From the NCBI RefSeq assembly GCF_900660525.1, contig NZ_LR214970.1, positions 682,001 through 746,000 of the forward strand: a DNA stretch of 64,000 bases, in the 5' to 3' direction. The stretch is from Mycoplasmopsis bovigenitalium. GTDB lineage: Bacteria > Bacillota_I > Bacilli_A > Mycoplasmatales > Metamycoplasmataceae. How positions within the stretch are numbered: the stretch's first letter is position 1; each line of letters starts with the position of its first letter. The translations under genes were made by a program, and so were the position numbers. The notes below the pieces were generated by a model. That model ran no database searches and was not told the DNA's origin. It was given only the letters and a program-made list of their open reading frames with translations. Shown piece after piece: positions 15,536 to 26,753 of the stretch.

Positions 15536-15612
15536 TGGTGGAGGATATGGGATTCGAACCCACCACCCCCTGCGTGCAAGGCAGGTGCTCTAGCCAAATG
15601 AGCTAATCCCCC
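15536..15612 (-). tRNA. tRNA-Ala (TGC)
   Basis: 77 nt with encoded CCA. Anticodon loop CTTGCAC in stem CCTGC/GCAGG. Acceptor GGGGGAT/ATCCTCC, including one G-U pair. Confidence 0.95.
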
Positions 15613-15617
15613 AAAAA

Positions 15618-15694
15618 TGGTGAAGAAGACAGGATTTGAACCTGCGACCACTTGGTCCCAAACCAAGCGCTCTACCAAGCTGAGCTACTTCTCC
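15618..15694 (-). tRNA. tRNA-Pro (TGG)
   Basis: 77 nt with encoded CCA. Anticodon loop TTTGGGA in stem CTTGG/CCAAG. First tRNA of the operon. Confidence 0.95.
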
Positions 15695-15725
15695 GCTTGT
15701 CTCTTTTTAACTAAAAAGCATAGTT

Positions 15726-15731
15726 ATTATA
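15726..15731 (-). promoter_or_regulatory. -10 element of the tRNA operon
   Basis: Minus-strand TATAAT preceded by TGT (extended -10), 32 nt before tRNA-Pro. The only -35-like element (TTGAAA) is 14 nt upstream, short of the usual 16-18. Confidence 0.6.
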
Positions 15732-15844
15732 ACACATAAAAATAATTTCAAAATAAAAACAAATTTTTTTAAAATCAAACACTGCTTAATAAATAACTAA
15801 TAAATAATGCAATATAATATTAATAAATATTTGCGGAGAGTAAA

Positions 15845-16885
15845 ATGAAAAAACAATTTTTTTTAAATAACCAAGATTTTATTAATTTTAACAAAAATTT
15901 AATACTGAGTTTTGACGAATTTAAGTTAAAAACTGGCTTATCCGATTTAAACAATATAAACTTGTTTACTATTTTTAGAATAATAAATCAAGAAAATAAT
16001 GAATACTTTTTTGCAAAAATATCCAAAATTGACGAAAATGTTCAATTCAAAAAAGTAATTCTGAGTTTAGATGATTTTGATACCTTTGTTTTTGATATGG
16101 ACGGCACCTTATTAGATAATAATAAAAAAATAGTAGAAAAAAACCTTGTAGCATTAAACAAATTAAGAGAAAAGGGCAAAAATATTTGCATTGCTACTGG
16201 AAGAGCAATATTTATGCTTGATAAATATTTAGACCAAATTCCTTATAACTTACCATTTCTTTGTGCAAACGGTTCAATGGTTTATGATCATAAATCATTG
16301 AATTTGATTTCTGAATCAAAAATTGATAAAAATGTTGCTTACAAAATAATGGATAAATGTCATGAATTAAATTTAGGCTACTATGTATTTTTGCCAAGCA
16401 CTCTAATTGGCATGAATGTTGAAAACACTTCTGAGTATAAATTAAGAAGATATGACCAAACACTAAAACCAGGTCAATGAGACTTAAATGTTGATAGAAG
16501 TTATTTTGATGATAAAACCATCTGCAAAATATTAATTAGTTTTGAGCCAGAGGAGCAACAACAAGATTTAGATAAAATAGCTGAATTTATCAAAAATTTC
16601 AATCAAATAATTGGAGTACAAACTCAAAAAAATTTCTTTGATATAGGTGAACCTTGCTCAAAAGCGTCAGCTCTTGTTTTCATTTCCGATAAATATAATA
16701 TTAATTTAGAAAAAACTGTAGCATTTGGCGATGCAAATAATGATGCTCCAACATTTGATGTTGTTGCGTTATCTTGCGCGCCATCAAACTCAATGCCTAA
16801 TGCAATTAACAAAGCCACGTTTGTTTCAAAACAAGATAATAATTCAGCTTGAATAAATGATTTTATTGAGCAAAATTTTCAATAG
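15845..16885 (+). CDS. Cof-type HAD-superfamily hydrolase with N-terminal extension
   Basis: Probable sugar-phosphate or flavin/PLP phosphatase of the Cof subfamily, 346 aa with two TGA-Trp codons (16478 and 16850). HAD motif I VFDMDGTLLD lies near residues 82-92, so about 75 residues precede the catalytic domain; Cof proteins usually start directly with it. Motif II TGRA is near residue 118 and motif IV GDANNDAPTF is near the C-terminus. The cap domain is of C2 type by position. The extension (FDEFKLKTGLSDL) is unrecognised. The substrate cannot be read from the sequence. Confidence 0.85.
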
Positions 16886-16921
16886 CAAAAAAACACAAAT
16901 TTTCCTTATTTGTGTTTTTTT
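16886..16921 (+). terminator. Terminator between Cof hydrolase and pepA
   Basis: AAAAAACACAAAT and ATTTGTGTTTTTTT form a symmetrical hairpin that can serve both converging genes. Confidence 0.85.
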
Positions 16922-16956
16922 CAATTCATTTTGTAAAATCAAAAACTTCAATTTAA

Positions 16957-18300
16957 TTATTTTTGAATTGCAAACTCAACCAATGTATCAATTAATACAC
17001 CCATCGGTTTACCTTTAATATCTGCTGTACCCGCAATGTCACAATGAATGAATGGAACATTGTTTGTAAATTCTTTTAAAAACATTGCTGCAGTATTATG
17101 GTCTGAAGTTTCGTCATTATTGTAATTATTTAAATCAGCAACTAAGCTTGCAGTATTTGGCTTGTGAAAGTCTTCATGAAGAGGCATTCTTCAAACTTTT
17201 TCGTGAGCAATTTTTGCAGATTTATTAAATATATTTCAATTTTCTTCGTCAGTTGAGTAAATTCCAGAATATTCACTACCTAGTGTTCTACTCATTGCGC
17301 CGGTTAATGTGGCAATATCAACAAGAGTTGTTGCATTAAGTTTTGTTGCGCCATAATATAAGCCATCTGCCAACACTAAACGACCTTCAGCATCAGTATC
17401 AGTAACCTCAACACTAATTCCAGCCATTGATTCATACACATTTTCAGGTAGTGAGGCATCTCCATCTTGTCTATTATCAGTAATGCACATAATTGCTGCT
17501 ACATTTTTTTTGACTTTTAATTCCGCTACGGCTTTAACTGTGTATGCTGCAATTACAGAGCCAGACATATCATATTTCATGCCTTCCATGTGATAACCTT
17601 TGGTATTCATACCACCAGTATCAAATGTTATACCTTTACCTACATAAACAATTTTGTCTTTTGACTCTTTATTTCCATTGTATTCGACAATCACAACTCG
17701 AGGAGGATGAGTTGATCCTTTGTTAACAGAAAGAAGCAATCCCATATTCAATTCTTCAATTTGTTTTTTATTTAAAACGGTTATTTCTAAATCGGGATTT
17801 GTTGAAAAATCATTTCTTATATACTCAGCAAGCATTTTTGAATTACAATGATTTTCTGGCATTATTTGCAAGTTTCTGATTGAATTTTTATTCAAAGCAA
17901 TAATTGCATATTTTTGAGCAAGCGCAGTAAATGAATCATTTGGAAGTAGGAATGTGAATTGATTTTTATTTTTTACATCTTTCTTTTTATTAAATAAGTT
18001 TGCTCCATAAAAAATAACACGAGAAATAAAAGCTTTTAGAACATCATCCATATTGACTTTTTGCGAAACAAAGCTTTCAAGGTCAATTTGATAATCACGG
18101 TTATTATTAACGATTTTGTTGTCAATTAATTTTACCAATTCAAAGTAATCTAATTCTTTTTCGATAAAAATGTAAGCCTCATTTTTATCGATAAACTCAG
18201 TTATAAACCCGTCCTTTTGAGCTACATTTGGTATATTATTTTTGTAGCATGCTTTTAAAAGCATTTTATCGTCTCTTATTGTAGTGTAAAACTTAATCAT
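16957..18300 (-). CDS. pepA: Leucyl aminopeptidase (M17)
   Basis: Cytosolic dimanganese/zinc aminopeptidase that recycles peptides. It is 447 aa, somewhat shorter than E. coli PepA (503) because the N-terminal domain is reduced. M17 motifs: VGKGITFDTGG near residue 218 and the signature TDTDAEGRLVLAD near residue 298, supplying the metal-binding Asp/Glu and the catalytic Arg. TGA-Trp codons occur at 17236 and around 17190. The RBS GGAGG precedes the ATG. The upstream spacer is shared with a divergent gene. Confidence 0.94.
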
Positions 18301-18409
18301 TTGAACCTCCGTTTATTCAATTATAATTAAACTTTTTAATAATAAAGCTATCTTATTTATTATTTTTTCCTTTTTTAAGTTCATTAAAATTTTGTGTTTA
18401 TTTAATAGT

Positions 18410-19069
18410 ATGAAAATAGATAATAATAATTTCAAAAATATTGTAAAAGACTTTTTTAGGTCATTTTGCAGCATTGAATCATTTAGCTTTATGCATTGAA
18501 TTAACGAAAGAAAACAACAAATTAAATTGATATTAGTTTGAACAAAACTGTTCTTTTTTCATGCTCTTGGATTATCGAGCATAAAAAAGAAAAAAATGAA
18601 TAATTGTACAATGAATGAGTTTGTTGCTAAAGTTATCAATGGTGAGTGAACATTTGAATATATTTGGTCTAAATTAAATAAAAATCAAAAGACAAAATTT
18701 GTTAAGAAAATTCGTTGTATTGCTATATTTAACAGTTTTGTAAAAAATGAAAAAACTGCGAAAAGTTTTAAGATTAAACAAGTGAATCAAACAAATAATG
18801 TATATGGCAAATCAGAGTGTTTAATAAACATTGAAAACAGCGGTCAATATATTCAAATTTTATGCAAAATTGGCAATAAATATGGTTTAGATATCAATAC
18901 ACATAGGTCAATATATTGAAATGATAAGAAAAATATAAGACATATTGTTGCTGTGCCAATCAGCATAAAATTATTCAAAAATTCAAAGCAAAATTTTACC
19001 AATTCATTGAAAATTGATTGAATTTTTAAAAATTATAAAAGTAATTTAATAATTAAAAACGAGCCTTAG
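18410..19069 (+). CDS. Unrecognised 219-aa protein
   Basis: Open frame from ATG 18410 to TAG 19067-19069, with several in-frame TGA codons and one TGG all falling at plausible Trp positions, which is why the gene is hidden under the standard code. The product begins MKIDNNNFKNIV and is Lys/Asn/Ile-rich. It has one moderately hydrophobic segment (around residues 41-58) and a basic patch KKKKMNN. No signal lipobox or enzyme motif is seen. No clear Shine-Dalgarno precedes it. It is followed by a hairpin and converges on gapA. It could be a lineage-specific cytosolic or membrane-associated protein. Confidence 0.65.
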
Positions 19070-19076
19070 CTCGTTA
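19058..19076. terminator. Hairpin between 18410 gene and gapA
   Basis: AACGAGC, loop CTTA, GCTCGTT. It includes the TAG of the plus-strand gene and is 5 nt from the gapA stop. Flanks are AT-rich rather than clean T-runs. Confidence 0.55.
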
Positions 19077-19080
19077 ATTA

Positions 19081-20136
<1,056 letters not shown>

Positions 20137-20205
20137 TTATTTTTTGCAGCATTATAAAAGATGAAAAAAGTTTGTAATTAATTCCATATTAGGCCTAAAA
20201 ATCGA

Positions 20206-20236
20206 AAGAAAAAACCCAAACGCAAATTGGGTTTTT
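20206..20236 (-). terminator. Terminator after xfp
   Basis: Minus-strand AAAACCCAA, loop TTTGCG, TTGGGTTTTTT, directly after the xfp stop. Confidence 0.85.
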
Positions 20237-20240
20237 AGTT

Positions 20241-22616
20241 TTATTTAATACCTTCTCATTTTCAATTTTTAACAATGTCAATGTCAGTACCGTGTTCTCT
20301 AACATATGCTGTGTGGTATTCAAGTGTTTCATTCATTTTCTTAACAAATGAAGCAGATTTTTGACCATAAACAGCTTCTGCAGCAGTAATTGACATGTGG
20401 AATCTATCCATGTGTGAAAGTTGACGAATGTCAAATGAAGTTGTAATATCTCCATTTTCACGGTATCCGTGAGGATGTAGATTTTTGTTTGTTCTTGTAA
20501 AGAAGATATCTCTTAATAAACTTTCGTATCCGTGGAATGCAAATACAACTGGTTTGTCTTTTGTAAATACTTTGTCGAATTCAGCATCACTTAAGGCACG
20601 TTTATCAATTTTTTGTGATCTTAGTTTTAGAATTTCAACAACATTAACAAATCTAATTTTTAGTTCTGGGTATTCTTTATTTAAAATTGAAATTGCTGCA
20701 AGAGATTCAATTGTAGATTCTGTACCACAAGCAGCAAAAACTAAATCAGGTTCTTGGTCAATTGAAACATTTGATGCTCAATCAATTACTTTATAACCTT
20801 TATCAGCAAGTTCTTGCGCTTCTTCAACTGTAAAGAATTGTTCTCTTGGTTGTTTTGATGCAACAATTAAGTTAATTACATCTCTTTCTTTGAATGCTTT
20901 TTCAGAGATAGCTAACAATGTGTTTGTATCAGCTGGCAAGTATTCTCTTACAATTTCAGGAGTTTTATCAGCTAAGTGGCCTAACATACCTGGGTCTTGG
21001 TGTGTATAACCATTATGGTCTTGTTGGAAAGCGTTTGATGTTGCAATCAAGTTTAATGATGGCAATGATTTTCTTCAGTCGTGTTCTTTTGATTTGTTAA
21101 TTCATTTTAGGTGTTGAGTAACCATTGAGTCAACAACTCTTAAGAATGCTTCATATGATGCGAAAATACCATGACGACCAGTTAATACATAACCTTCTAA
21201 GAAACCTTCAGCTTGGTGTTCTGAAAGTTGTGAGTCAATAATTCTACCAGCAGGAGAAACAGATTCATCCAACTCAGTTTCAATTGGATCTAGTCATTGA
21301 CGATCTGTAACTTTTAGAACTTCAAATAGACGGTTTGACTTGGTTTCATCTGGTCCAAATACTCTAAAGTTATCTGGGTTTAATTTAATAATTTGAGCGT
21401 AATATTTTGATAAATTTGCCATATCTTGCTCAATTGCTTGACCTGGTTTACTAAATTTAACTGCAAAATCTGTTCATTTTGGTAAATTTAGTTCTTTTGG
21501 ATTGATTCCACCGTTTGTAGCTGGATTCATAGCCATTCTTTGATTGCCTTTTGGTGCAATATTGAATTCAGGTCTTAATTTAGCATCTTCTGTAAATAGT
21601 TCCTGAGGTCTGTATGACTCTAGTCAATTGATTAGGTCTTGTAAATGTGTATCATCTGCAGCTTTTACAGGAATTGGAACTTGGTGAGCTCTAAAGCTAC
21701 CTTCGATTTGATTTCCGCCAAATTTGCTTGGTCCAGTTCAACCTTTTGGTGATCTTAAAATAATCATTGGTCATTCTGGTCTAGTTTGTTTTGAAGCATC
21801 TAATTTGTTTGCTTCTGCTTTGATTGCTAAAATTTTTTCAATTGCATAGTCTAATTTATCAGCCATTTCTTGGTGATAATCAGCAGCTTTTAATACATTA
21901 ACAATGATTGGTTCTCAACCAAGTCCTCTGAATAATGATTCAAGTTCAGCATCACTTCTTCTAGCAAAAATAGTTGGGTTAGAGATTTTTCCACCATTAA
22001 CATGAATAATTGGTAAAACAGCACCATCATTTTTAGGGTTAATAAATGTGTTAGACAATCATCCCGCCATAGATGGTCCTGTTTCAGCTTCACCATCACC
22101 AACAACAGCAGCAGCAATTAAATCTGGATTATCTAGAATTGCTCCAGTAGCGTGAGATAGTGAGTAACCTAATTCTCCACCTTCGTGTAATGAACCAGGT
22201 GCACATGGTGCAGCATGTGATGCAGTACCACCAGGGAATGAGAATGTTTTAAATAACTCCTTCATTCCTTTTTCATCTTGCCCTACATTTGGAAATAATT
22301 CAGTATATGAACCATCAAGATACGAGTTAGCAATCATAACTTGTCCACCGTGACCAGGACCCGAAATATAAAACATATTTAAGTCATATTTGTTGATTAC
22401 CCTGTTTAGGTGTGCGTAAATAAAGTTTTGTCCAGGAATTGTACCTCAGTGACCAATTGGATAAACTTTAACGTCTTCAATTTTTAAACCACCTTTCATA
22501 AGTGGGTTATTTTTTAAATACATTTGACCAACAGCAATATAGTTTGCAGCTCTTCATCAAGCATCAACTTTATTTAAATATTCTCTTGAGTCAAAATCGA
22601 TATTTTTGTTTTTCAT
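20241..22616 (-). CDS. xfp: Xylulose-5-phosphate/fructose-6-phosphate phosphoketolase
   Basis: TPP-dependent enzyme that cleaves xylulose-5-P (or fructose-6-P) with phosphate to acetyl-phosphate and an aldose phosphate. Combined with acetate kinase it yields ATP. It is 791 aa, the usual length. Landmarks: [10 protein letters not shown] near the N-terminus, [17 protein letters not shown] (~residue 82), and [14 protein letters not shown] (~residue 177), which is the TPP/Mg motif. Many TGA-Trp codons break the frame under the standard code. The RBS AAAGGAG is ~6 nt from the ATG, and a TATAAT-like box lies at 22668-22673. It sits beside gapA, ldh and adh, consistent with a lower carbon pathway. 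Confidence 0.95.
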
Positions 22617-22851
22617 TCTCACTCCTTTTCTTTTGTTATTTTCAACAAAATTATTATTAACTTTATTATTATAATAAATAAATTTATTTAAAACATAACA
22701 ATGTGTTTAATCTTAAAAAATAATGGAATTAATTACTTATTTTAAAAATAGGAATTAATGTTAAACATTTCCTAAGCAAATAAGCTTTTCATATTAAATT
22801 TAATAACTAGAAATTACCAATTCAATAGAAAAAACAAAAGAAAAGGTAAAT

Positions 22852-22877
22852 TAAAAAACAAACCGCAATGGTTTGTT
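22852..22877 (-). terminator. Terminator after ldh
   Basis: Minus-strand ACAAACC, loop ATTGC, GGTTTGT, T6. Confidence 0.85.
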
Positions 22878-22887
22878 AGTTTGATTT

Positions 22888-23850
22888 TTATTTGAATGTG
22901 TGTTTTACGCCAACTAGACTTAAAACATCATTGTGTACTTTGCAAAATCCTTCAGATGCTTTGTTGAATCTTTCTCATTCAGCGTCTGTTAGAGACATTT
23001 TTTCTTTTAAGTATTCGTATCCGTTTTCACCAACAATTACAGGAATTGAGAAGTAAATTCCAGGGTGTTTGAATGTTTCAGGTAATTTAACACCAATAGT
23101 CATAATTCTTCTTTTGTTTTCTAGAATTGCGCTTGTGATTTCAAACAATGAAGTTCCAATTCCAAATTGAGTATTTCCTTTACGTGAGAATATTTCAAAA
23201 GCTTCTTTTTTACTGTCTTCGTATAATTTTTCTTTAAGTTCTTCTGTAAAATGAGGTAAATCTTTGATAAATGTTTCACCAACTTTTGCAGTTGATCAAA
23301 CAGCCATTGCTGAAGCACCGTGTTCAGCAATCATGTTTACTGAAACTGAATCTGCATCAATGTCAAAGTGGTATGAAACTAGTTTTCTTAAACGCGCTGA
23401 GTCAAGAACTGTTCCAGCTGAAATAACTTTTTCTGCAGGAAGTCCTGAAGCATAGTGGAATACAGCAGCCATAACATCACAAGGGTTGGCAGCAACAATA
23501 ACAACACCCTTAAATCCAGATTTTTTCAATTTTGAACCAAAATCATTCATCAATTTAGCGTTAGCTTCAGCTAATGCTAAACGGTCTGAGAAGTCTTTAT
23601 TTGCAGGAATTGATGCACAAACTACAACGATATCTGCATCTTTTCCATCCTCTTCAAGTGTACCAGGTCTAAATTTAGATCCGTTTCTAGGCATGATTGA
23701 AACCATGTCTGAAAAGTCTTTAGCATGCGCAATAGCAATATCTTCATTTTTGTCAACTAGAATTCATTCAGCTTCTAGTCCTCTACAAACAGCAATATTT
23801 ATGTAGGTAAAACCAACATTACCTAAACCAACAACAATAATTTTTTTCAT
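22888..23850 (-). CDS. ldh: L-lactate dehydrogenase (lactate/malate family)
   Basis: NAD-dependent 2-hydroxyacid dehydrogenase, most likely regenerating NAD+ by reducing pyruvate. It is 320 aa. The N-terminus KKIIVVGLGNVGFTY is the Rossmann motif. The catalytic His is in AEHGASAMAVW, and the NP motif is VAANPCDV. The substrate-specificity loop reads CASIPANKDFSDR, where LDH usually has Gln and MDH has Arg after Pro; here it is Ala-Asn, so lactate versus malate preference is not settled by that residue. The family fit is otherwise good. A single TGA-Trp is at the N-terminus and one after AMAV. Confidence 0.88.
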
Positions 23851-24086
23851 TTTATCCTTTCTCAATAAAAATATAAATTATTAAATTCAAAGCCTTAATA
23901 AGCTTATAAATATTATAAGTTTTTTGATTAAAAGCCATCACTTTTTATAAAATAAATTTACTTTTATACACGAAATATGAAATCGTTTCGAATTTTAATA
24001 TATTAATCTATGTTTCAAATTAAAATTTAAGTTAAAAATTACATTTTTATAAAAAATAAACAAAAATTCCCTATTAAAAAATGAAT

Positions 24087-24115
24087 GAAAAAGCACCTAA
24101 TAGTTGGTGCTTAAG
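24087..24115 (-). terminator. Terminator after adh
   Basis: Minus-strand AAGCACC, loop AACTATTA, GGTGCTT, then T-rich sequence, 10 nt after the adh stop. Confidence 0.8.
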
Positions 24116-24122
24116 GATATTT

Positions 24123-25169
24123 TTATTTTCTAAAATCGATAACTGCTCTACCGATGAAATCACCTTTTTCAAGTTTTTCAAAAATTTCTGCAACTTCGTC
24201 AAGTTTCACGATTCTTGTAACTTCTGATTTTACTAGACCTCTTGCAGCATAATCTAGTGCTTCTTTAAGATCTTTACGTGTTCCGACGATTGAACCGGCT
24301 AATTCACGTTCTAGTAATACTGTTCAGAAAACTGAAACTGGGAATTCATCTTTACCTAGTTTGTCTTTAGCAGGTAAACCAACTAATACTTGGCGACCGC
24401 CACGACGTAACATTTCCATCCCTTGGATGGCTGCAGCAGTTGCAACAGAAGTATTAACGACACCGTGTACGCCGCCTTCAGTTGCTTTAATAACTTCAGC
24501 AACGGCATCTACTTTTTTACTGTTGAATGCAAATTCTGCACCTGATTTAATAGCTAAATCACATTTTTCATCTGTTAAATCAATTCCAATTGGGCGATAT
24601 CCCATTGCTTTTGCATATTGGATTGCAAGTTGTCCTAAACCACCAACACCAATTACAGCAACAAAGTCTCCAGGTTTTAATTTTGCTTGTTTTACAGCTT
24701 TATATGTTGTAACACCTGCACAAACTACTGGTGCACCTGTTACTATATCAAGAGTTTTAGGAACGATGCCAACAAAATCTTCGTGGCCAATTGCATATTC
24801 TGCAAATGAACCATCTTTTGTATATGCAGACATATTTTGGTTTGGACACAATGTTTCTTTACCACTTAAACAGAATTCACAGTGCCCACAAGCATCGTGA
24901 AGTCAAGCTAGACAAACTCTATCTCCAACTTTTAAATGTGTACAACCTGGTCCAAGTTTTTCAACAATACCAATTCCTTCATGACCTGGAATTAATGGAT
25001 ATTTTGGTTCTACTAATCAATCGTAATTAGCAGCGTGTAGGTCAGTGTGGCAAATGCCACTTGTTTCCATTTTAATTAGAACCTCTTTTTCTTTAGGTTC
25101 TGGAATATCAACTGTCTCAACACTTCAAGTACGTGGTGAACGTACTACAAAAGCTTTCATTTTAGCCAT
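24123..25169 (-). CDS. adh: Zinc-dependent alcohol dehydrogenase
   Basis: Medium-chain dehydrogenase, 348 aa, probably interconverting acetaldehyde and ethanol with NAD(H). Visible: catalytic-zinc region [12 protein letters not shown] and PGHEGIG, structural-zinc cysteines [17 protein letters not shown], and the nucleotide fold [18 protein letters not shown] choose ATG 25169 (MAKMKAF) because AAGGA lies 7 nt upstream; the next ATG at 25160 lacks a spaced site. It neighbours ldh and xfp. The GC content looks slightly higher than its surroundings. Confidence 0.95.
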
Positions 25170-25320
25170 AAAGCTATCCTTCTTTCATATCTTATAATGT
25201 TTTATTTTTTAACGTATGATAACAATTATTCATTATCAACTTAATCATACTCTTTTTTCAGAAATGCAAAGAAAATCCCCTAATTAGTTTCCTAATTAGT
25301 CTATTTTTCAGCCAATATCA

Positions 25321-25348
25321 AAAAAACACCAATAATAATGGTGCTTTA
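25321..25348 (-). terminator. Terminator after GT4 gene
   Basis: Minus-strand AAAGCACC, loop ATTATTATT, GGTGTTTTTTT, 9 nt after the stop. Confidence 0.8.
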
Positions 25349-25356
25349 GTGAAAAT

Positions 25357-26628
25357 TTATTTTTTAAATTTTGTTCGAACTTGTTCAGCAACTTTTTTAA
25401 GGCGTTTTATTCTATCTTTTTCATAAAATAACTTGATTGTATCAATATATTTTTCAATAGATATATCAATGACTTCGCCTCATTCTTTGGTAAGGCCCAT
25501 TGCATTTTTACCAACAACTTTTAATCTATGTTTGTTTTTAAAAATCTCTATTATTTTATCTGCCATTTGTTTTTCATGTTGTGTTGTGACATAGCCGTTT
25601 TCGCCATCAACAATACCCTCAGAAGAAGGAGAGTTTTTAATAACTAAACTAGGAACCCCTTGTGATGCCGCCTCGTGAACAACCAAACCAAATGTATCTA
25701 AAATAGATGGAGATATCAATAAATCGTGTGATAAATATAAACCTTTTAATAAATCTTCATCATTTACTCATCCAGTGAAATTAATATGATTATAAATTTC
25801 TAATTCTTTTGCATATTCAATGATTTCGTCAAAATTTCAATCGCCACCCACCATAGTTAAAGAATAATTTTTATCTATTGTTAATAATGTTTTGAAAGCG
25901 TCTAAAAGCTGTTTAATATTTTTTTCTCATATAAACTTAGATATAAAAAGCAAATTGTGTTTTGAGGTGTCAATATTGAATTTAGCGATGGCTTTTTTAG
26001 CTAAATCACTTGAGTTTTCAGTATATTTAAATTTTGTTCCATCGCCAACAACTGATTGCATAATGTTATCAGAAAAATTATTAAGTTTCATTGATGAATT
26101 TGAAACATAAAATATATGGTCAATTTGTCTGGTGAATTGATTCATTAAAAAGCCACTTAAAGTCCCAAAAAGATCACTGTTAGTTGCTAATATTACACTC
26201 TGTTTAAAATTTTTATGCATTGTAAAAACAATGGGAATATTGTATCTATTTTTCAATGAAACAGCAATTTTACCAGCAACAAATGGAGAATGCGCATGAA
26301 TAATATCGGGGTCAAAATCATCAATTAACTGTTGTTCTTCGTTAATTATAGGAAACTTAAAAACTTCATAAGAGCCCCACTTCATTCTTGAGGTTTTTAA
26401 TCTAATTATTTTACCTTTGTATTTTTCATCAACTGATAAGTCTGCTGATTTATATCTTGGGGCCAATATTCTAAAATCAACATTTTTTTTCTCGAATTGT
26501 TCAGCATAATTTTCAATTACTCTTGCAACACCATCAATATAGGGAAGAAAACTATCAGCAATTATAAGAACTCTTAAGGGTCTTGATTTCAAAGAAATTA
26601 ATTCAGGTTTGTATCTTCTAATGTTCAT
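25357..26628 (-). CDS. GT4-family glycosyltransferase (probable glycolipid synthase)
   Basis: Retaining GT-B glycosyltransferase of 423 aa. The N-terminal acceptor domain has LRVLIIADSFLPYIDGVARV and an AHSPF motif. The C-terminal donor domain has the E-x7-E-type region SILDTFGLVVHEAASQGVP. The pattern and length resemble the monoglucosyldiacylglycerol synthase group of mollicutes (Acholeplasma alMGS type), so a role in membrane glycolipid synthesis is likely but inferred. Several TGA-Trp codons (25480, 25927 and others). No membrane helix is evident; such enzymes bind membranes peripherally. Confidence 0.8.
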
Positions 26629-26731
26629 TTTTACCTACTTTTTTATTATTAAAATTATACATTATTGATTTGAGCAAAATATTTATTAGAAAATTACATT
26701 TATGAATGATTTTCAATTGAATTGGTAAATT

Positions 26732-26753
26732 AAAAAATAGCTTGAAGCTATTT
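26732..26753 (-). terminator. Terminator of clpB
   Basis: Minus-strand AAATAGC/GCTATTT around TTCAA, then T-run. The stem starts within the clpB TAG stop. Confidence 0.75.

Noticed and set aside
15064..15678. Open frames of 61 and 123 codons over the tRNA cluster
   Set aside because: They lie entirely on tRNA genes in both orientations; their translations are the well-known tRNA-derived false ORFs.
23121..23330. Alternative minus-strand frame inside ldh suggesting a frameshift
   Set aside because: The ldh frame is continuous from 23850 to 22888 with conserved motifs throughout; the other frame is a shadow.
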